DNA of 64,000 bases, from contig JACYXH010000310.1 of NCBI GenBank assembly GCA_026745465.1, positions 3,184,501 to 3,248,500 on the forward strand, in the 5' to 3' direction. Of the stretch, positions 1 to 12,600 are shown piece after piece. The notes beneath the pieces are model-generated. The model was not told the origin of the DNA and did not search any database. It worked only from the letters and a program-made list of their open reading frames with translations. A program made the position numbers and the translations under genes. Within the stretch, counting starts at the first letter, position 1. Every line of letters begins with the position of its first letter. The DNA is from Lota lota. Its lineage: Eukaryota; Chordata; Actinopteri; Gadiformes; Lotidae.

Positions 1-1035
1 GAGTCATCTGTCAAAAGGGAGACGTCACCGTTCGAATCGCAACTCAAAAGATGGAAGGTTAGATGAAAGCTGAGCCCCAGAGCTTCTCCAGAACGGTTAA
101 CCTTTTTCCTATGCACTCAACGGGAGGCAAGGAGACGGCAGCAGAAAAGCGATCGAGGGAGGGAGAAAGAGTGAGAAAACAGGCTATGACCGGAGAATTC
201 CTTGGTCTCTCACTTCCATGACTTTTCTCTAGCTAAAGTCCAGAGGTCCTCCTTCTCAACCACCCTATAACAAACTACAGTGTCTACTTTAAATACGATG
301 CTGATTACTTAATGTGATCCTACAAGCAATTTTGTTTGTGCGCGTGTGTTTGTATGTCTTGTGTACGGACCAACACAATAATTCACAGTTAACTTATAAT
401 TCACAAATTGACCACGTATTTGTCTTACAAAGCCTACCTTTTGTTTATTTATTTAAAATATTTATTTAAAATAAATTAGGTGAATCAGGTTACTGGAGCT
501 GGTTAGTTGTAGATTAGATTAGCTACCTGTAAGATCTAGTGTGTCTATAACATAATATATAACTATTACATAAATATACTAACCTTAGTTATTAATTGTT
601 AATATCTGGAGCTCTATCTGTAGGGTAACAAACCTGTTCACCTTAAACTCTCATGCTATTTGTTGTTAGCATGAAACAACTACAGTTTTTTTCTAGTCAT
701 CGCATCATTGTTTTTTTTACCAACTTTTTTCTGTCTTCCCTTCCTATGGTAACAACACTACTATTGGCTAACACTATTTGGCTAGGCTAAGGTAGTCAAG
801 GAGTCAATGTACCATAGCCTCCAACTAAGTGCTTTTCTGGTGTTGTAAGGGCGCTTTACTTGAGCGTAAGTCAAGGTCATTATTCAAAGAACAGAAATAC
901 AAATTTGTCTTTACTAAAAAAGAGTAGTCAGATAGCCTACAGTTCTGTGCCTGTCAATGTCTAAGTTCAACAAGAACGTGTTTAGCTTATTTGTTTGGCT
1001 AATGCAACAACTTATTAAACAGAGTAGACCATGTG

Positions 1036-1323
1036 AAGGTGCTGTAGATAAGATGTGGCAGTTGTAAAGAGAGAGAGCAGAAGAGGGCAAGATTGGAAAA
1101 TGAACGACCCCATAAAAACGCATCCTCCCTCTCTGCGCCCTCTTTCCCTACTTTTCTCCACCATTGAGATGATTACTCTATGTGTGCAAATGTGATTGAC
1201 AGACAAGATGGATTCCTATCAGGGAAGAAATGTCCTGAGCAGTGAAAATATCTAAATTGTCGGATGGCATTTCTAATAAATTACACTCAAATTATTCATT
1301 CTTAATTTTTACCAAGACACTCT
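1036..1323 (+). mobile_element. MITE-like element, copy 1 (carries TGATTGACAG)
   Basis: Aligns by eye with the reverse complements of 17793-18198 and 55325-55641. Shared blocks include GGTGCTGTAGATAAGAT at the left end, a CCTCCCTCTCT block, CCATTGAGATGAT, AATGTGATTGACAG, CAAGATGGATTCC, TCAGGGAAG and AAATTACACTCAAAT. It is shorter than copy 2 through an internal deletion after position 1240. The right end is degraded. No coding capacity. Confidence 0.75.
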
Positions 1324-3272
1324 GTATTTTTGTGGTATCTATTTAAGTGTTTATTGCCTTCAAGATGCTAGGATACACTAACTCTACAGAGGACCACAAT
1401 GTTAAACAAGCAGGGGTCTCTGAATACTGCTCAATCATTCCCACATTTGTCTTTAATAAAAGGTCAAACAACCATGAAATAATGAAAACAATGGCCGGAG
1501 ATCTTGGATTATAAAAGGAAATCCTAGACTTCCCTGAAGCAGCAACATTGAAGAGGAGAATACCCATTGAGTGGACATTTTATAGATGGTAACTTGTTTG
1601 TTTTAGCAGCAACACAAGAATAATTAATACCATAAAACAGACATTGATGGTCTGGTCACTATCTTTGTTTGGGAGTTCGGTTACCAACAGCAAGTTACAC
1701 CGTCTGCAGAGGTAGATGATGTCATGGACTAGCTTATTCACACGGTGTGTCTGTGCTAGCTAAATGTGTGCGCTGTTCTCCAACTGACACAGCTGCCTGT
1801 ATCAGCTGTGTGCTCGTTAAAGTGAGGGCTTAAGCTGGCTGTGACGCCACTCTGACTTCAGTTGCCCTCCCGTGGGAATAGCCTACCTGCCATTGTCATC
1901 CAGAGCCCTTGTAATTCCCTGGAAATCTGCAGTCGTTAGCCTCAAACCACATGGTCAAGGCGTGGTTGTCCCTAGAACAAGCTTAGAATAACAGTTTTTC
2001 CTATTAAGACATGAGAGATGAGTGTTTGTCTCCTATTTATCCTTAACATATTTTATTTCAGTGGGATTTCTTGACTGTCTTTGTATTAATCACATTATAT
2101 TTGACACATGGTGCCCTGGTTTACATTGACAAATGAATCAGGAATCATGAAATCAAGATTAACTTAAAATGTCTAAATTAAAACAAAAACGGAGGTTTAT
2201 TTACTCCTCCGCCCTTGCCGAATATTATTCAAAAGAAATCCCCCCTATGTCCCGATGTGTCTGAATCCGCACAGCCACCATGACAAGCCAGCTGATATCC
2301 TGTTTGTCAGGAAAACTGAAATATGTCTAATTGTTGCACATCCTGTCTGAGAGCGATCTGTGGCACTAGCTGACCAGGCATGAGAACAATGCATTTAGAT
2401 GATGTTGTACAATGCCGGAAAACATTCATAGCTGAGGGGAGGGAAGTTCCTATTAATGCTATGGACACAATGATGCTAAGGTGTACACTTCGTTGTTTTT
2501 CAGTTGTGTGGGTGATTTACCTACATGTTTAGGATGCCAACCCACACACACACACTTTATTATGCAAAATATACTTTTTTGTCCTCCTTTTATGTTCCCA
2601 GAATCTTAGCGCAGTAAAAACCTGGCTGTTTTTATGGAAATTAAATTATGGCATAATGTCACTTTCGCTAATAGCGCCGAGAGCCGCTGCATGTGAACGT
2701 GCTCACCAGTTGTCATGACAACGTGAAGCACTAAACCTCTGCGCAGCTGTTGTTGTGGAAGTCCTGGAACAGCTGGGGGGCAATGGCTCGCCGGGGATTG
2801 TGGGAGATGAGTCTTCTGGCCGTCCCTTCACACCTTGACCTCAAAACTCCTCGCCAAATGAGCAGGATTTGGAAATCTTAAAGTTGTCCATCTGGAATCT
2901 TTCACCAGTGCAGCCTTTGTGTGATTAAAATGTAGGGGATAATCTCTGAATATTCATAAAGTCTCCTCTCTCTCAATCTGCTCAGTAAAAAATTGATACA
3001 AACAGTAAAAATGAAATGATTAAAATGAGCTGGAGGTCTCTCCTATGGGTTTGCCTGAGGCGTCGGAGCGTATCCCATTATTGATTCAAGCAAATGTTGT
3101 ACACAGGGCGACAATAAACCACTCGACGTGCAAGGAGCACAACATCTTGTCGAGGGAGTGCAGCTTGTCGGTGTCTCCAATTCCGTCTGCATTAATAAAG
3201 TAACCTGAGCGCTAGCACAAAGGCTCCTTCTCCCCCTCTTTGATTTCATGCAGATTTCAATAATGGGGAAGG

Positions 3273-3361
3273 ATGCAGTGTGTGTGTGTTTGTGTGCACA
3301 CAAGCGTGTGTGTGTTTGCGTGTGTGCGTGCGTGGCTGATTGCGGGCGCCTGTGTGTACCA

Positions 3362-3393
<32 letters not shown>

Positions 3394-3560
3394 ATGTGTG
3401 CGTGGCTGTTTGCGTGCGCCTGCGTGTTCCAGTGTGTGTGTGTGTGTGTGTGCGTGCATGCGTGTGTCATGTCAGTGTGGTTGTGCCTGTGTGTGCGCCT
3501 GTGTCTGCCCCATAGGTATGTTTGTGTTTTTACATGTACATGTACACATACACACGGGGT
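3273..3560. repeat. Interrupted (TG)n tract
   Basis: Repeated TGTG blocks are separated by TGCG, CTGTTTGCG and similar variants, followed by a short CA-rich end. Open frames across it encode only Cys/Val or Thr/His alternation. Confidence 0.9.
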
Positions 3561-5206
3561 AGTGGGTGGTGAGGTCAACCAGTTGTAGACCGGTGTGGTC
3601 TGTATGACACGCAGGGCTAATATCTCCCTCTGTGGGTTGTATTGTTTTGAGTTGAGCGCCGCGATTAGACCTCCAGTCCCCCGGGGGGAGCCTCTCGCTG
3701 CAGCGGTGGCCTCGCTCTGATTTACTCTAGCATCAACAGGAAGGACGGCGAGCTCCCACAAGCAGGGTCACTGAGAGATGTTTTTCTTTCCAGGGGGCTG
3801 GGGCGAGGTGGGTCGAGTGAGGGTGGAGGTGGAAAGGGTGGGTGGGGTTAGGAAGAAATGCTAGTCCGAACTCCCGGACTGACGGACAGACGGGGGGAGG
3901 GAGTTTAGGATAGGGTCTCGGGGAAAGGAAGGACCCTCAGAGCTTAGGGAGTGCTTCCCAGAGGATTACCAGGAGGGTTAAAATGTTTTCTTTGTAGCTG
4001 GAGGAAACCTAAGAAATGCCCTCGTCCAAATCTCCCATGGACTGAGGATCTCTGTCTTTGGAGGGAGGTTTCTAGGTTTCCCTTATTTAAAAACAACAAC
4101 AATACACTAAAAAAGTATCTTATCTCTGGTGTTACTGTAAGCAATGTGTGATCTAGCTTTCAAAACAGCCAGTTTGGGCCAAACTTCTTTTGGATTTTTT
4201 TGCATGCAAAGTGAGAGTGCGTAGGATGCATTCAACTTTACTGTTGTTAAAATTATTTTTCATCGCCAACAATTACCGGTTTCTCAATTCTTGTTAATTG
4301 AATATTTAAGGCAATGTGTTGAAACATACTGTACACATTATCACAAATAGCCAGGTTTGTTAGTCTTTATGAGTTCATTATAAATTATATATTATAATAC
4401 CAACTAATATATTTTATATTGTATCATAATAATACTAATACTACCACTACCACTAATAATACTAACACATCCACATGGTAAAAGTATGTGTGTTAAAGTC
4501 TGGACATAAACATAGAGTATCAGTTATCAGGCTTTACTTTTCTTTCAGCGGTATTCAGAATATGACAAAAAGCAGTCATGGTTAAAACAAATCACAAAAC
4601 ATAACTCTCATTCCAATCCACTCCCCCATTATCCTTGCCCCCTGCTAAGTAGCCCAATACCTGTACCCATACCTGCCTACATACCTACCCACCACATACA
4701 GGTCTGCCCGAGGCTTGTTTCGTGCCCGGCTGGGTAAATACAAGCGTTGAGAGGCTCTCTGTTAGCAGGTAGCCGGAGCTAGCTAGCCCACTGTGAGGCC
4801 TTGCCACACTCCCACTGGCTCGGGGAGGTTTAAGCGAAAGATCAGGTGTCGACCGCTCAATGGTTGATTGAACTTTAAATCTTTCACATGTGCGCCACCG
4901 CGGCTCCTCGACCCATTTTACACTTCGGGGCGGGCTGGGTCAGGGCCGGCAAACGTGCACTCATTGAAAGCAATTTAAAATTACATTCCAAGAATTACCG
5001 CCTTTTTTGAGTATTTAAAAAAAATGTTTGTTACGACTTAAAAATAATAATATATGTCATCAATATTTGGCTGTTTTTGAGTTGAGAAACCATTGAATGC
5101 AGCAATGAACCTGGTTTTGTGTGGATTTACTGTTATTTAAAAGTCGTCTGAGATATGATAAATGGGACTCGTTGTTGAAATGACGCTGGTGCTCATCTGT
5201 TAACAG

Positions 5207-5294
5207 GCTTTGCGTGGAAAGCTGCGCCAGCGATCATCCAGAGGAGGAGTACGTACGTCGAGCACTCCTGTATTGCTGTGGGCCAAAAGCAACT
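5207..5294 (+). other. pknox2: Putative 5' non-coding exon of pknox2
   Basis: An 88-nt block is bounded by an acceptor (gttaacag) and a strong donor (GTAAGT at 5295). It has no ATG and several CpGs in otherwise AT-rich surroundings, including a gtacgtacgtcg run. Its position upstream of the first coding exon on the same strand suits a 5' UTR exon of pknox2, a gene that has distant non-coding first exons in other vertebrates. No transcript evidence is available from sequence alone, and it could be an unrelated conserved element. Confidence 0.42.
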
Positions 5295-6064
5295 GTAAGT
5301 CTCCTGCCACCTTTATATTAAATGGAAAAGCAATTTTTCTACTTAATGTGTTTATTTGTGTGTGTCAATGCCAAGCCAAGCTGCTCAACCAACCACAGAA
5401 GTAGTACTTAGCCGTGTGTGTGCATGCGTTTGTGTATATGTGTATCAGTCTGTGTGTGTTTGTGTGAACATATTCATTTTGCCTTGTTGCACCCTCTGTT
5501 GGCACATCTTGCAGAGATAATGGTTCTGTAGTCACCAACATCAGTCTATGAATTAATTTAGGAGCAGACAATCAAATATAACTCACGTTATAAACCTGAT
5601 TCACGCCCGACTCATGTTTATTGATTTAACATTCCCTGTCGTGGCGCAGCCAAGTTTGCCAAAGCCAAATAATCATTTCAATGAGAAAATACTAACGACA
5701 ACCCCAAAACATCTTCCTTCCATGCCTGCCATCCTAAATGATCTCTTCCTTTTCCTGCTCAGTCCAACAACTTTTTGTTTACCTGTTTCCAACTGTGGTT
5801 ATTAGTGTAGGTTCACTGTTAAACACGCCAAGGTGCTGTGTAAAAGTGGTCTCGTGAGAGGGAACTTGGTGTGTGTGTTGTAGTGGGGGACCCAGGGGGG
5901 GGGGGGGGGGGGGGGGGGGGCGGGGGGGACTGGGGAACGGTGCTGCTGTTAAAATGAAAGATGCAAATTCTTCTGACGCCGCACTGAATTTAGACAACAC
6001 TGCTGCGTTTCAGGGAGGCATGCTATACAACACTGTCTAAAGTTTCGAGGTTCGAGTCACATTG

Positions 6065-6078
6065 TGGGTGTGTGTGTG

Positions 6079-6115
<37 letters not shown>
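6065..6115. repeat. (GT)n microsatellite
   Basis: Nearly pure GT repeat of about 50 bp. Confidence 0.93.
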
Positions 6116-6117
<2 letters not shown>

Positions 6118-7976
6118 TTTTAGCCTTCTCGAGGTGATGATGGTTTTACTCGACAGCCCCAACTACCCGTCCACAACCCCTTCCCAGACTTCCTCCTCGC
6201 TTCTGCTGACAGCTGGGAGCATAGGGATTAGACATATTAAATCTCATGGTTGATAATAAGTCCTTCAGAGTTAAATGAGTAAATATGTTAAAACAATCAT
6301 CGTACCTCAGCAAACACCCTTTCAATTATTGACGAGAGTGCATAGACTAAATACATATTTTGACATATTATATAGACAGTAGTAAAATAACATTATTACT
6401 TGAAGTGGCTAGTGTCCGTGTTTTTGAAGGATTCATTGTGCATTGGCCGCATATGATTTCAGACCACTTGGAGGAAGACCATTAAATTTTTCTGACAACT
6501 TCAAAGAGAGATGAGAGATCTAGTACTTCAAGCCTGTTAACACCAACAGGAAGGACAACTCGTTTCCCCTGCTCATCCCATGCTCATCCCATCCCGGCTC
6601 ATCCCATGCTTATTAAGTCTTGACAAAAAATTAACAAAAAGATTGAAAAAAAATTAACAAAATATGAAATACCTTTTCAAGGTTTTATTCAAGCTTTTAA
6701 ATGGTGAAACCTAATGAGGGGAACGTTAATCTGATTCCAAGTGACTGTCTGCAGATTGTATGTTCCGTGTATCTAGATGCCTTTTAGTAGCACTGCTAGT
6801 GAACCCCAATTGCTATTTCACAGCATCTAATCCCTCAAAGTAAAACTTTATAGCCTCAGTCCTCTCATCCTAATTGCTATTGACAGCGGTGATAGCAACA
6901 CTCCATGAACCTATGTTGTGTTCCACCTTACTGGCGGCTTCTACCTCAAATTCCTGCCGCACTTCCAGAATCCCCGCCAAGGATAGGTTTACATGTAATT
7001 TTGTTAGCCTTAATGTGATTTCACTAATTAAATATCCTCTCGGTTGGAGACCCCCGCAATCCGCCAGCCGGCCTGCCCCATACTCTAAAATAGACAGCTA
7101 CCTAGCTTAATGCTACAACGCCCCCTTTGCTCTTTCTCTTACTTGAGGCTGTGGCAGCAAATGCTTGTGGCCCTATTTTACACAAAACATTTTCATTAGC
7201 GCGACCTGGTATGGCGGGTTATCGCCACGATGGGTCAAGGGGGGCTTATGTTTCCGTCTATCGTCTTTTCCAATTTCGCGGCAAACTGCTCCGCTGCATG
7301 TCTGATAGCCCCCAGCGTTTCAGCGCTAAGACGGGTGGCTCGGAGGAGGTCGGAGTAAGGGGGGTGGGGGAGAGGGGGGGTCATTCCATTGCTTTCTCCC
7401 TAAGCTTTTTATGTTGTTTTGTGGTCGTTATATTTTTAAATAGAGACCATTTGCGGAAAAGAAAACACCTCCCAAGCATTAAGAGAAGCATCCGGTGTGA
7501 TTAAGGAGTACATCTGGACTATTGTACTTCCCGTATTCTAGTCTATATGACCTGGGGAAGTGATCATGATCCTTAGAGCCCAGACGAATAAGGCATTATG
7601 TGTCAGCGAGCCTTGTTTGTATAAAATAAATATCCTTGAATCTCCCCCTTGCGTTGCAAAGTTACAAGGGAACATCTGAAGTGGTGCGGAGCCTCACTTG
7701 AGGTCATTGTTGACAATGTGTGGGCTGCTTGTCCTGCTATTGTTGAGCTGACCCTCAGAGGACGCTGACCGGCACTATTGTTGGACGCCGGCCTCCTGTT
7801 TCCCGTTGAATACGTCGAGAGCGTTGCCAGGTCCGCTCCACCGTTCCTCTGACCTTAGAGGTCCATTATACGCCCTCTCTTTCCCTCTCGCGCTCCTTTT
7901 TGGTCAATTCAATGCTGGCTCTTTACCACATTTATTTAACCATCAATCCCCCTCTCCCAACAACTCCCTCCATCTA

Positions 7977-7978
<2 letters not shown>

Positions 7979-8032
<54 letters not shown>
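7979..8032. repeat. (CA)n microsatellite
   Basis: Pure CA repeat, about 27 units. Confidence 0.95.
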
Positions 8033-8038
<6 letters not shown>

Positions 8039-9239
8039 CAGGTATTGTACTCGACATCAGGAGGCCCCATGTCCTGGCAGTCCAGGCCCATAGATGGGAG
8101 CATGGATGGTAAAGGGTATGGGTCGGATTAGGTCTGGGTTGGGGGATGGTGGACGGGGGGCAGCATATTTGGGCAGCATGCCCGTCTACGATGGAAGTGC
8201 TTCCTCCATGAAGGCCACCAGCCGATCGGGTTTCCGCCACCTGTCTCCCAGCTTAGGGCGGGAGGGAATGGAAGAAGGGAAGAGAGGGAGAGAGGCTGGA
8301 GTGGCCGTGTGGAGCGGGTGAGGGTGAGCATGGGTGGGGCTGAGTGGACGTAGGGGTTGGTGGTTGCATTGAGGTTTTGAGGTCCGCGGAGGGTTGACAT
8401 GCAATGGCAATCTGGCACCTGCCCAAGTGCCTGGTGTTGTTTAGACACGAGTCTGCTTCATTCTACTGTTTAGCTTGTTTCATTGGCTGTACAAATGACA
8501 AACTAGCAGACTACTTTATTGCTTATTTACTTATTTTCTGTTTTGTTTCTAACAACATTTAGTCACATCAAACACAGGCCACAACTATTGTCTACTACAT
8601 ATGGTTCTCTACACTCTACACCAAATGTACAGATTGACAGAGGTATGGAATAAAAGTATTCTTGCTTAACGAGTACAATCCTCTTTCTCCTCCTCGTCAA
8701 TGTAGTCTGCCAGTTTGTCTTTTGTTTGGTCAATCAGATCATATCCAAACCTGGTTAAGACATACTGGATCATTTAAAACAGGGAATTCCTTGAAAGATA
8801 AATGCAATTTTAGTGGAAATACCTTATCCTGAAAAAACAAACTGTGGCCTGTTTATAGACTGCCACTCTAAAAGTGATAACTTGTACTATTAGGGACATG
8901 GTGTAGGTTGCCATTTCATATTTCACAGTGGGCACCAGTGAAAACCATTGCCAAAACGAATTAATACTTTGCTGAGGAAATATCACAGCAGTTCAGTCAA
9001 AACTTTCTCAGCTATTAGAGTTGGACTGAAATCCATTTCTTTCACTCCTGATTTGGCAGCAAAATATAGGAATGACTATTGCTCATGTATATATGTGTGT
9101 GTATGTGTGTGCATTACAAAGAACTTCTTAGAAAATGTGTGGCTGAAAGAGTGGTAATTGTACGTATTGGCACATGGCACCATATATAATATAATTATAT
9201 TAGCTTCTATATATACACACATAGGCCTATATAGTAGTA

Positions 9240-9400
9240 ACATTTATATTTATTTATTCGCATTTCTCAGGGTCCCTGTCGGCATTACTCTTGTTGCGCC
9301 GCTGTAATTGCCTCCATGCTAATGGCCGCCAGACAATTGTGCTAAATGAGGTGAGGCCGAGGGGCTAGGAGCCCGACTTCATTATGAGCTAATGGGATTT
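9240..9400. promoter_or_regulatory. Candidate conserved non-coding element
   Basis: Non-repetitive block with CTGTAATTGCC, ATGCTAATGGCC, ACAATTGTGC and GAGCTAATGGG in about 110 bp, a density of homeodomain cores typical of developmental enhancers. Conservation cannot be tested here. Confidence 0.35.
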
Positions 9401-10417
9401 TTTTGGGGGGTTTTCGGGTGTGAGGGGAGGGAGGAAGAGTACCCGGCTCATCAAAAAGGAAGTGGATTGAAGAAAAAACAAAACAGATGGAGGGAAAAAT
9501 TAAGATGGCAGCCTAAATCGTTGCTTTTGTAATGAGGGGTTGTTGTTGTCCTATACCACGCTGATTTAAAACAATGGATTGTTCTTTGTGACGAAATAAA
9601 CCAAAAACAATTCAAACATTTTGCAGTTGCTTGGAGTGAAAACGTACATTTTAAACCTGTACACCATTAGTTTGGTTATAAGGTTAGTGATGAGATGTTG
9701 CTATTTTTAGCAACACTCAATGTGAATCAGGCGGCTGCAGAATCCATTCCCAGGAAAGAGAGTTAGTGGTCCAATTGCGCCCACATTTTTCACACTTATT
9801 TTTAAGCAGGGAGTGACTAAGTGACTTTCAGACATGGGCTACAAAGTGCTCTATTCTTGATGGTTCTCCGGAAATATCAGAAAATGTACCAACGTTTATA
9901 CCAGAATGAGTAAGGACATGTTGCCAGGTATATGTATGTCCATTTCCATAATTGTGATGCAGTACCGTATGTAGGCTCCTTCATACATGCAATATATGTG
10001 GTGTACGTGACTACATCTTATTTGTGGGATTAGGAGGACTACTAAGTATAGAGTTGATGTTCCAACAAGGACCTATTGACCCCTTTGATGTACATGGAAA
10101 AACTGTCCACCCAACACGGAAAAAACGTTCTACTCCATTGGAATCGTTTTATTGTGTGCTGCTTTGGGCTTGGAAATCCCTTAGCCATATATTTTATTGT
10201 GCTACGGCACCTTAATAATAATATGGTGAGTGGCCTTTTTGGATTCTCAATATAAGGGGATTTAATAGCTTTTTGTTTTTCTTTTACAGTCTTACTAAGG
10301 TACTGGACTGTCCCAAGTTCCAGTCTGGTCCCTGCCTAGCTTATCCCAGCCTAGCTTAAGAAACCATTATCTTTGATTTCAAATTAGCCATGCTATGGGC
10401 AATGGACACTTTTCCAC

Positions 10418-10449
<32 letters not shown>

Positions 10450-11204
10450 AAAAAAAGAATCTGTTGGGAATGTGAGGGGAAAATCCGTAACTTAATCACT
10501 TAAAGTCCGGACAGCGGGGCAGTTTGTTAAAACCGGAGGGACCCTTGATGGAATGTGGTTGTTTTGCACTTAGCAGAACTTCACCTCGAATGTAGAGTCA
10601 GACAAGTGGACGTCGGGAGTGATGTGTTTTTGTCATTTTGCCTTTAAGAGTGTTTTGCCTTCCTCCAAAACCCCTGGCCGCCGTCCGCAGCGAGCCGTGG
10701 TCCGGCCTTTTGTTTTGTTTTGTTTTCTGTGGCTCCGGCACTTCGACAGTAACAGCTGTCCTACAGCTGCCATCCCTCTCTCTCCCCCGCGGAGGAGGGG
10801 ATGGGGTGTGGGATGTTGGGGGGGGGGCGGCTATGGGTGGGAGAAAAACAGTTCCAAACCTCCTGGGTCAGAGCCCTGGTATGGCGGTCTCCCTGGCAAC
10901 CGGAACGGGATTCTGTCTGGGGAAAACAATCTGGCTAGTGAGAAGCACCGTGCCGGGGCCAAGAGTGGAGAGAGAGAGAGAGAGAGAGAGACGACACCTC
11001 CTCCTCCACCCCATCACTCCACCTCCACCCCATCCCTCCCTCCTTATTCTCCTCTTTCTGTCTGTCTGTCTGTCCTTTTTTTCTATCCCCTTCTACTGTC
11101 TAGAGTTTTCCCCTTTCTTTTCCTTCATCTTCCCACTCTTTCTCCCCCCAATTCTTCCCTCTGACATCCCCTCCGTGGACATGGATCTCCTCTCTTCTTT
11201 TTGT

Positions 11205-11220
11205 GTATGTGTGTGTGTGT

Positions 11221-11253
<33 letters not shown>
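11205..11253. repeat. (TG)n microsatellite
   Basis: TG repeat followed by CT-rich sequence to 11310. Confidence 0.93.
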
Positions 11254-11254
<1 letters not shown>

Positions 11255-11715
11255 CTCTCCCTCTCTCAATCTCTCTCTCTCAATCTCTCTGGCAGTCTCT
11301 TTGCCTCTGTCTCTCTGTGGATCCCAATGGTGGCGAATGTGTGGACCTTTACCCATAAAGACTTAAGGCCTAGGTGGTGGTGGTGGTGGGGAGGGGGGGT
11401 CTGTATGTGTGTGTGTGTAGTGGAGGGAGGGGGGAGGGGAGTAAAACCATGAGAAGAAGAAAAGAGAGACCAGTAGTAAGCATGAGAGTATAGGGCTAAA
11501 GGGAAAGAGACGAAGAGACATAAAGAGAGGGGGGGGGGGGGGGGGGGGGATTATCTTAGAAGGAGGAAGAAGGGGGCCCCATTGGAAGGAAAAGATGGGA
11601 GGAAACAGGATAAATTGGGGGGGAGAGAAGATATGTGTAGATACTTGGCTGAGGTCCCATCAAAACAGAACTTGTAATGCTAAGCCATTCCTCCTCCCTC
11701 CGTCTCTCCGTCTCT

Positions 11716-11722
11716 CTGTCTC

Positions 11723-11753
<31 letters not shown>

Positions 11754-11757
11754 TTCA

Positions 11758-11821
<64 letters not shown>

Positions 11822-11824
11822 CGC
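11716..11824. repeat. (CTGT)n then (CT)n microsatellite
   Basis: A CTGT tetranucleotide run to 11752 is followed by about 60 bp of pure CT. Confidence 0.95.
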
Positions 11825-12432
11825 TCTCCAACTCTCTCCTTATCTCTCTGTCTCTCCCTCCTGTTTTACCTCCAGACCTCGGAAGCTCTTGAAAAGCATT
11901 TAAATGAGTCATATAATTGCATTTTTCTTTTATATGTTAGAGTAGATAATCAGTGGGTGGTCATTAATTTTCTCGAAGCAAAATCCCACTTCCTTAAATA
12001 AAACATTAAAGTATTAGGATTACTAGTCAATCAGTTTAAGTCTTTTCGTTTCTATTTAAGTTGAGTCATTTTGTGAAGAAAGAAATGTCACCTGACTTAT
12101 TTAGTTTTTCTTGTTCAGAGGACTTTCATTATTTTAAAGAGTTTGAACTTTTCAAGGTGGCAGGTATATGAGTGTTAGTGAGTCATCTTTGTATGCACTG
12201 TTTAAAGTTGTTGACTGCCGTACTACGATATTAGTGATGAGGATATGCTAAGCCATGATGTTTTTAAGCTAACCTGAGTCATAATAATTGAGCTGGTTGT
12301 TACTTTGGCAAAAACAAAAAACAGCCAAGTGTGATTGTTAATAGCTTCATATTATTAATAGTATGTAATTGGCAATGCAAAAATACATGATTACATGTAT
12401 TATATATTATGATTTCATACCATGTATTATAA

Positions 12433-12600
12433 AGGGGGCATGAGTGTAGTGGTTAGGTTGTTTGTGGCAGCCATTCAAAAGTCCTGGGTTCAAACCCTAA
12501 TGTCTGCAGTGTACCTGTAGAACCTTGAGCAATATCCTTGAGCAATAATGACGTTAAATAACTATAAATGGTTAACATAGAAAAGGAACAAAGACACAGG
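12433..12600 (+). mobile_element. tRNA-derived SINE
   Basis: Pol III A-box-like TAGTGGTTAGG is at 12447-12457 and B-box GGTTCAAACCC at 12487-12497, with the 30-bp spacing usual for tRNA heads. The tail text about ccttgagcaa is typical of teleost SINEs. It sits in the putative first intron of pknox2. Confidence 0.75.

Larger units (their letters stand above)
1..5206. other. Non-coding left flank
   Basis: Mostly AT-rich unique sequence without a supportable gene. It contains MITE copy 1, a (TG)n tract at 3273-3560, a palindromic site at 2709-2722 and a GC-richer block at 4690-4980. Open frames here are short or repeat-driven. Confidence 0.6.

Noticed and set aside
25..45. GTTCGAATC resembling a B box at the window edge
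   Set aside because: The upstream half is outside the window and no tail is seen.
6040..6060. GGTTCGAGTCA resembling a Pol III B box
   Set aside because: No A box at the expected distance upstream and no tRNA fold, so neither a tRNA nor a SINE can be supported.
10619..11366. Overlapping plus-strand open frames of 181 and 242 codons
   Set aside because: They run through GA, CT and TG repeats and give only Ser/Leu/Pro or Cys/Val alternation.
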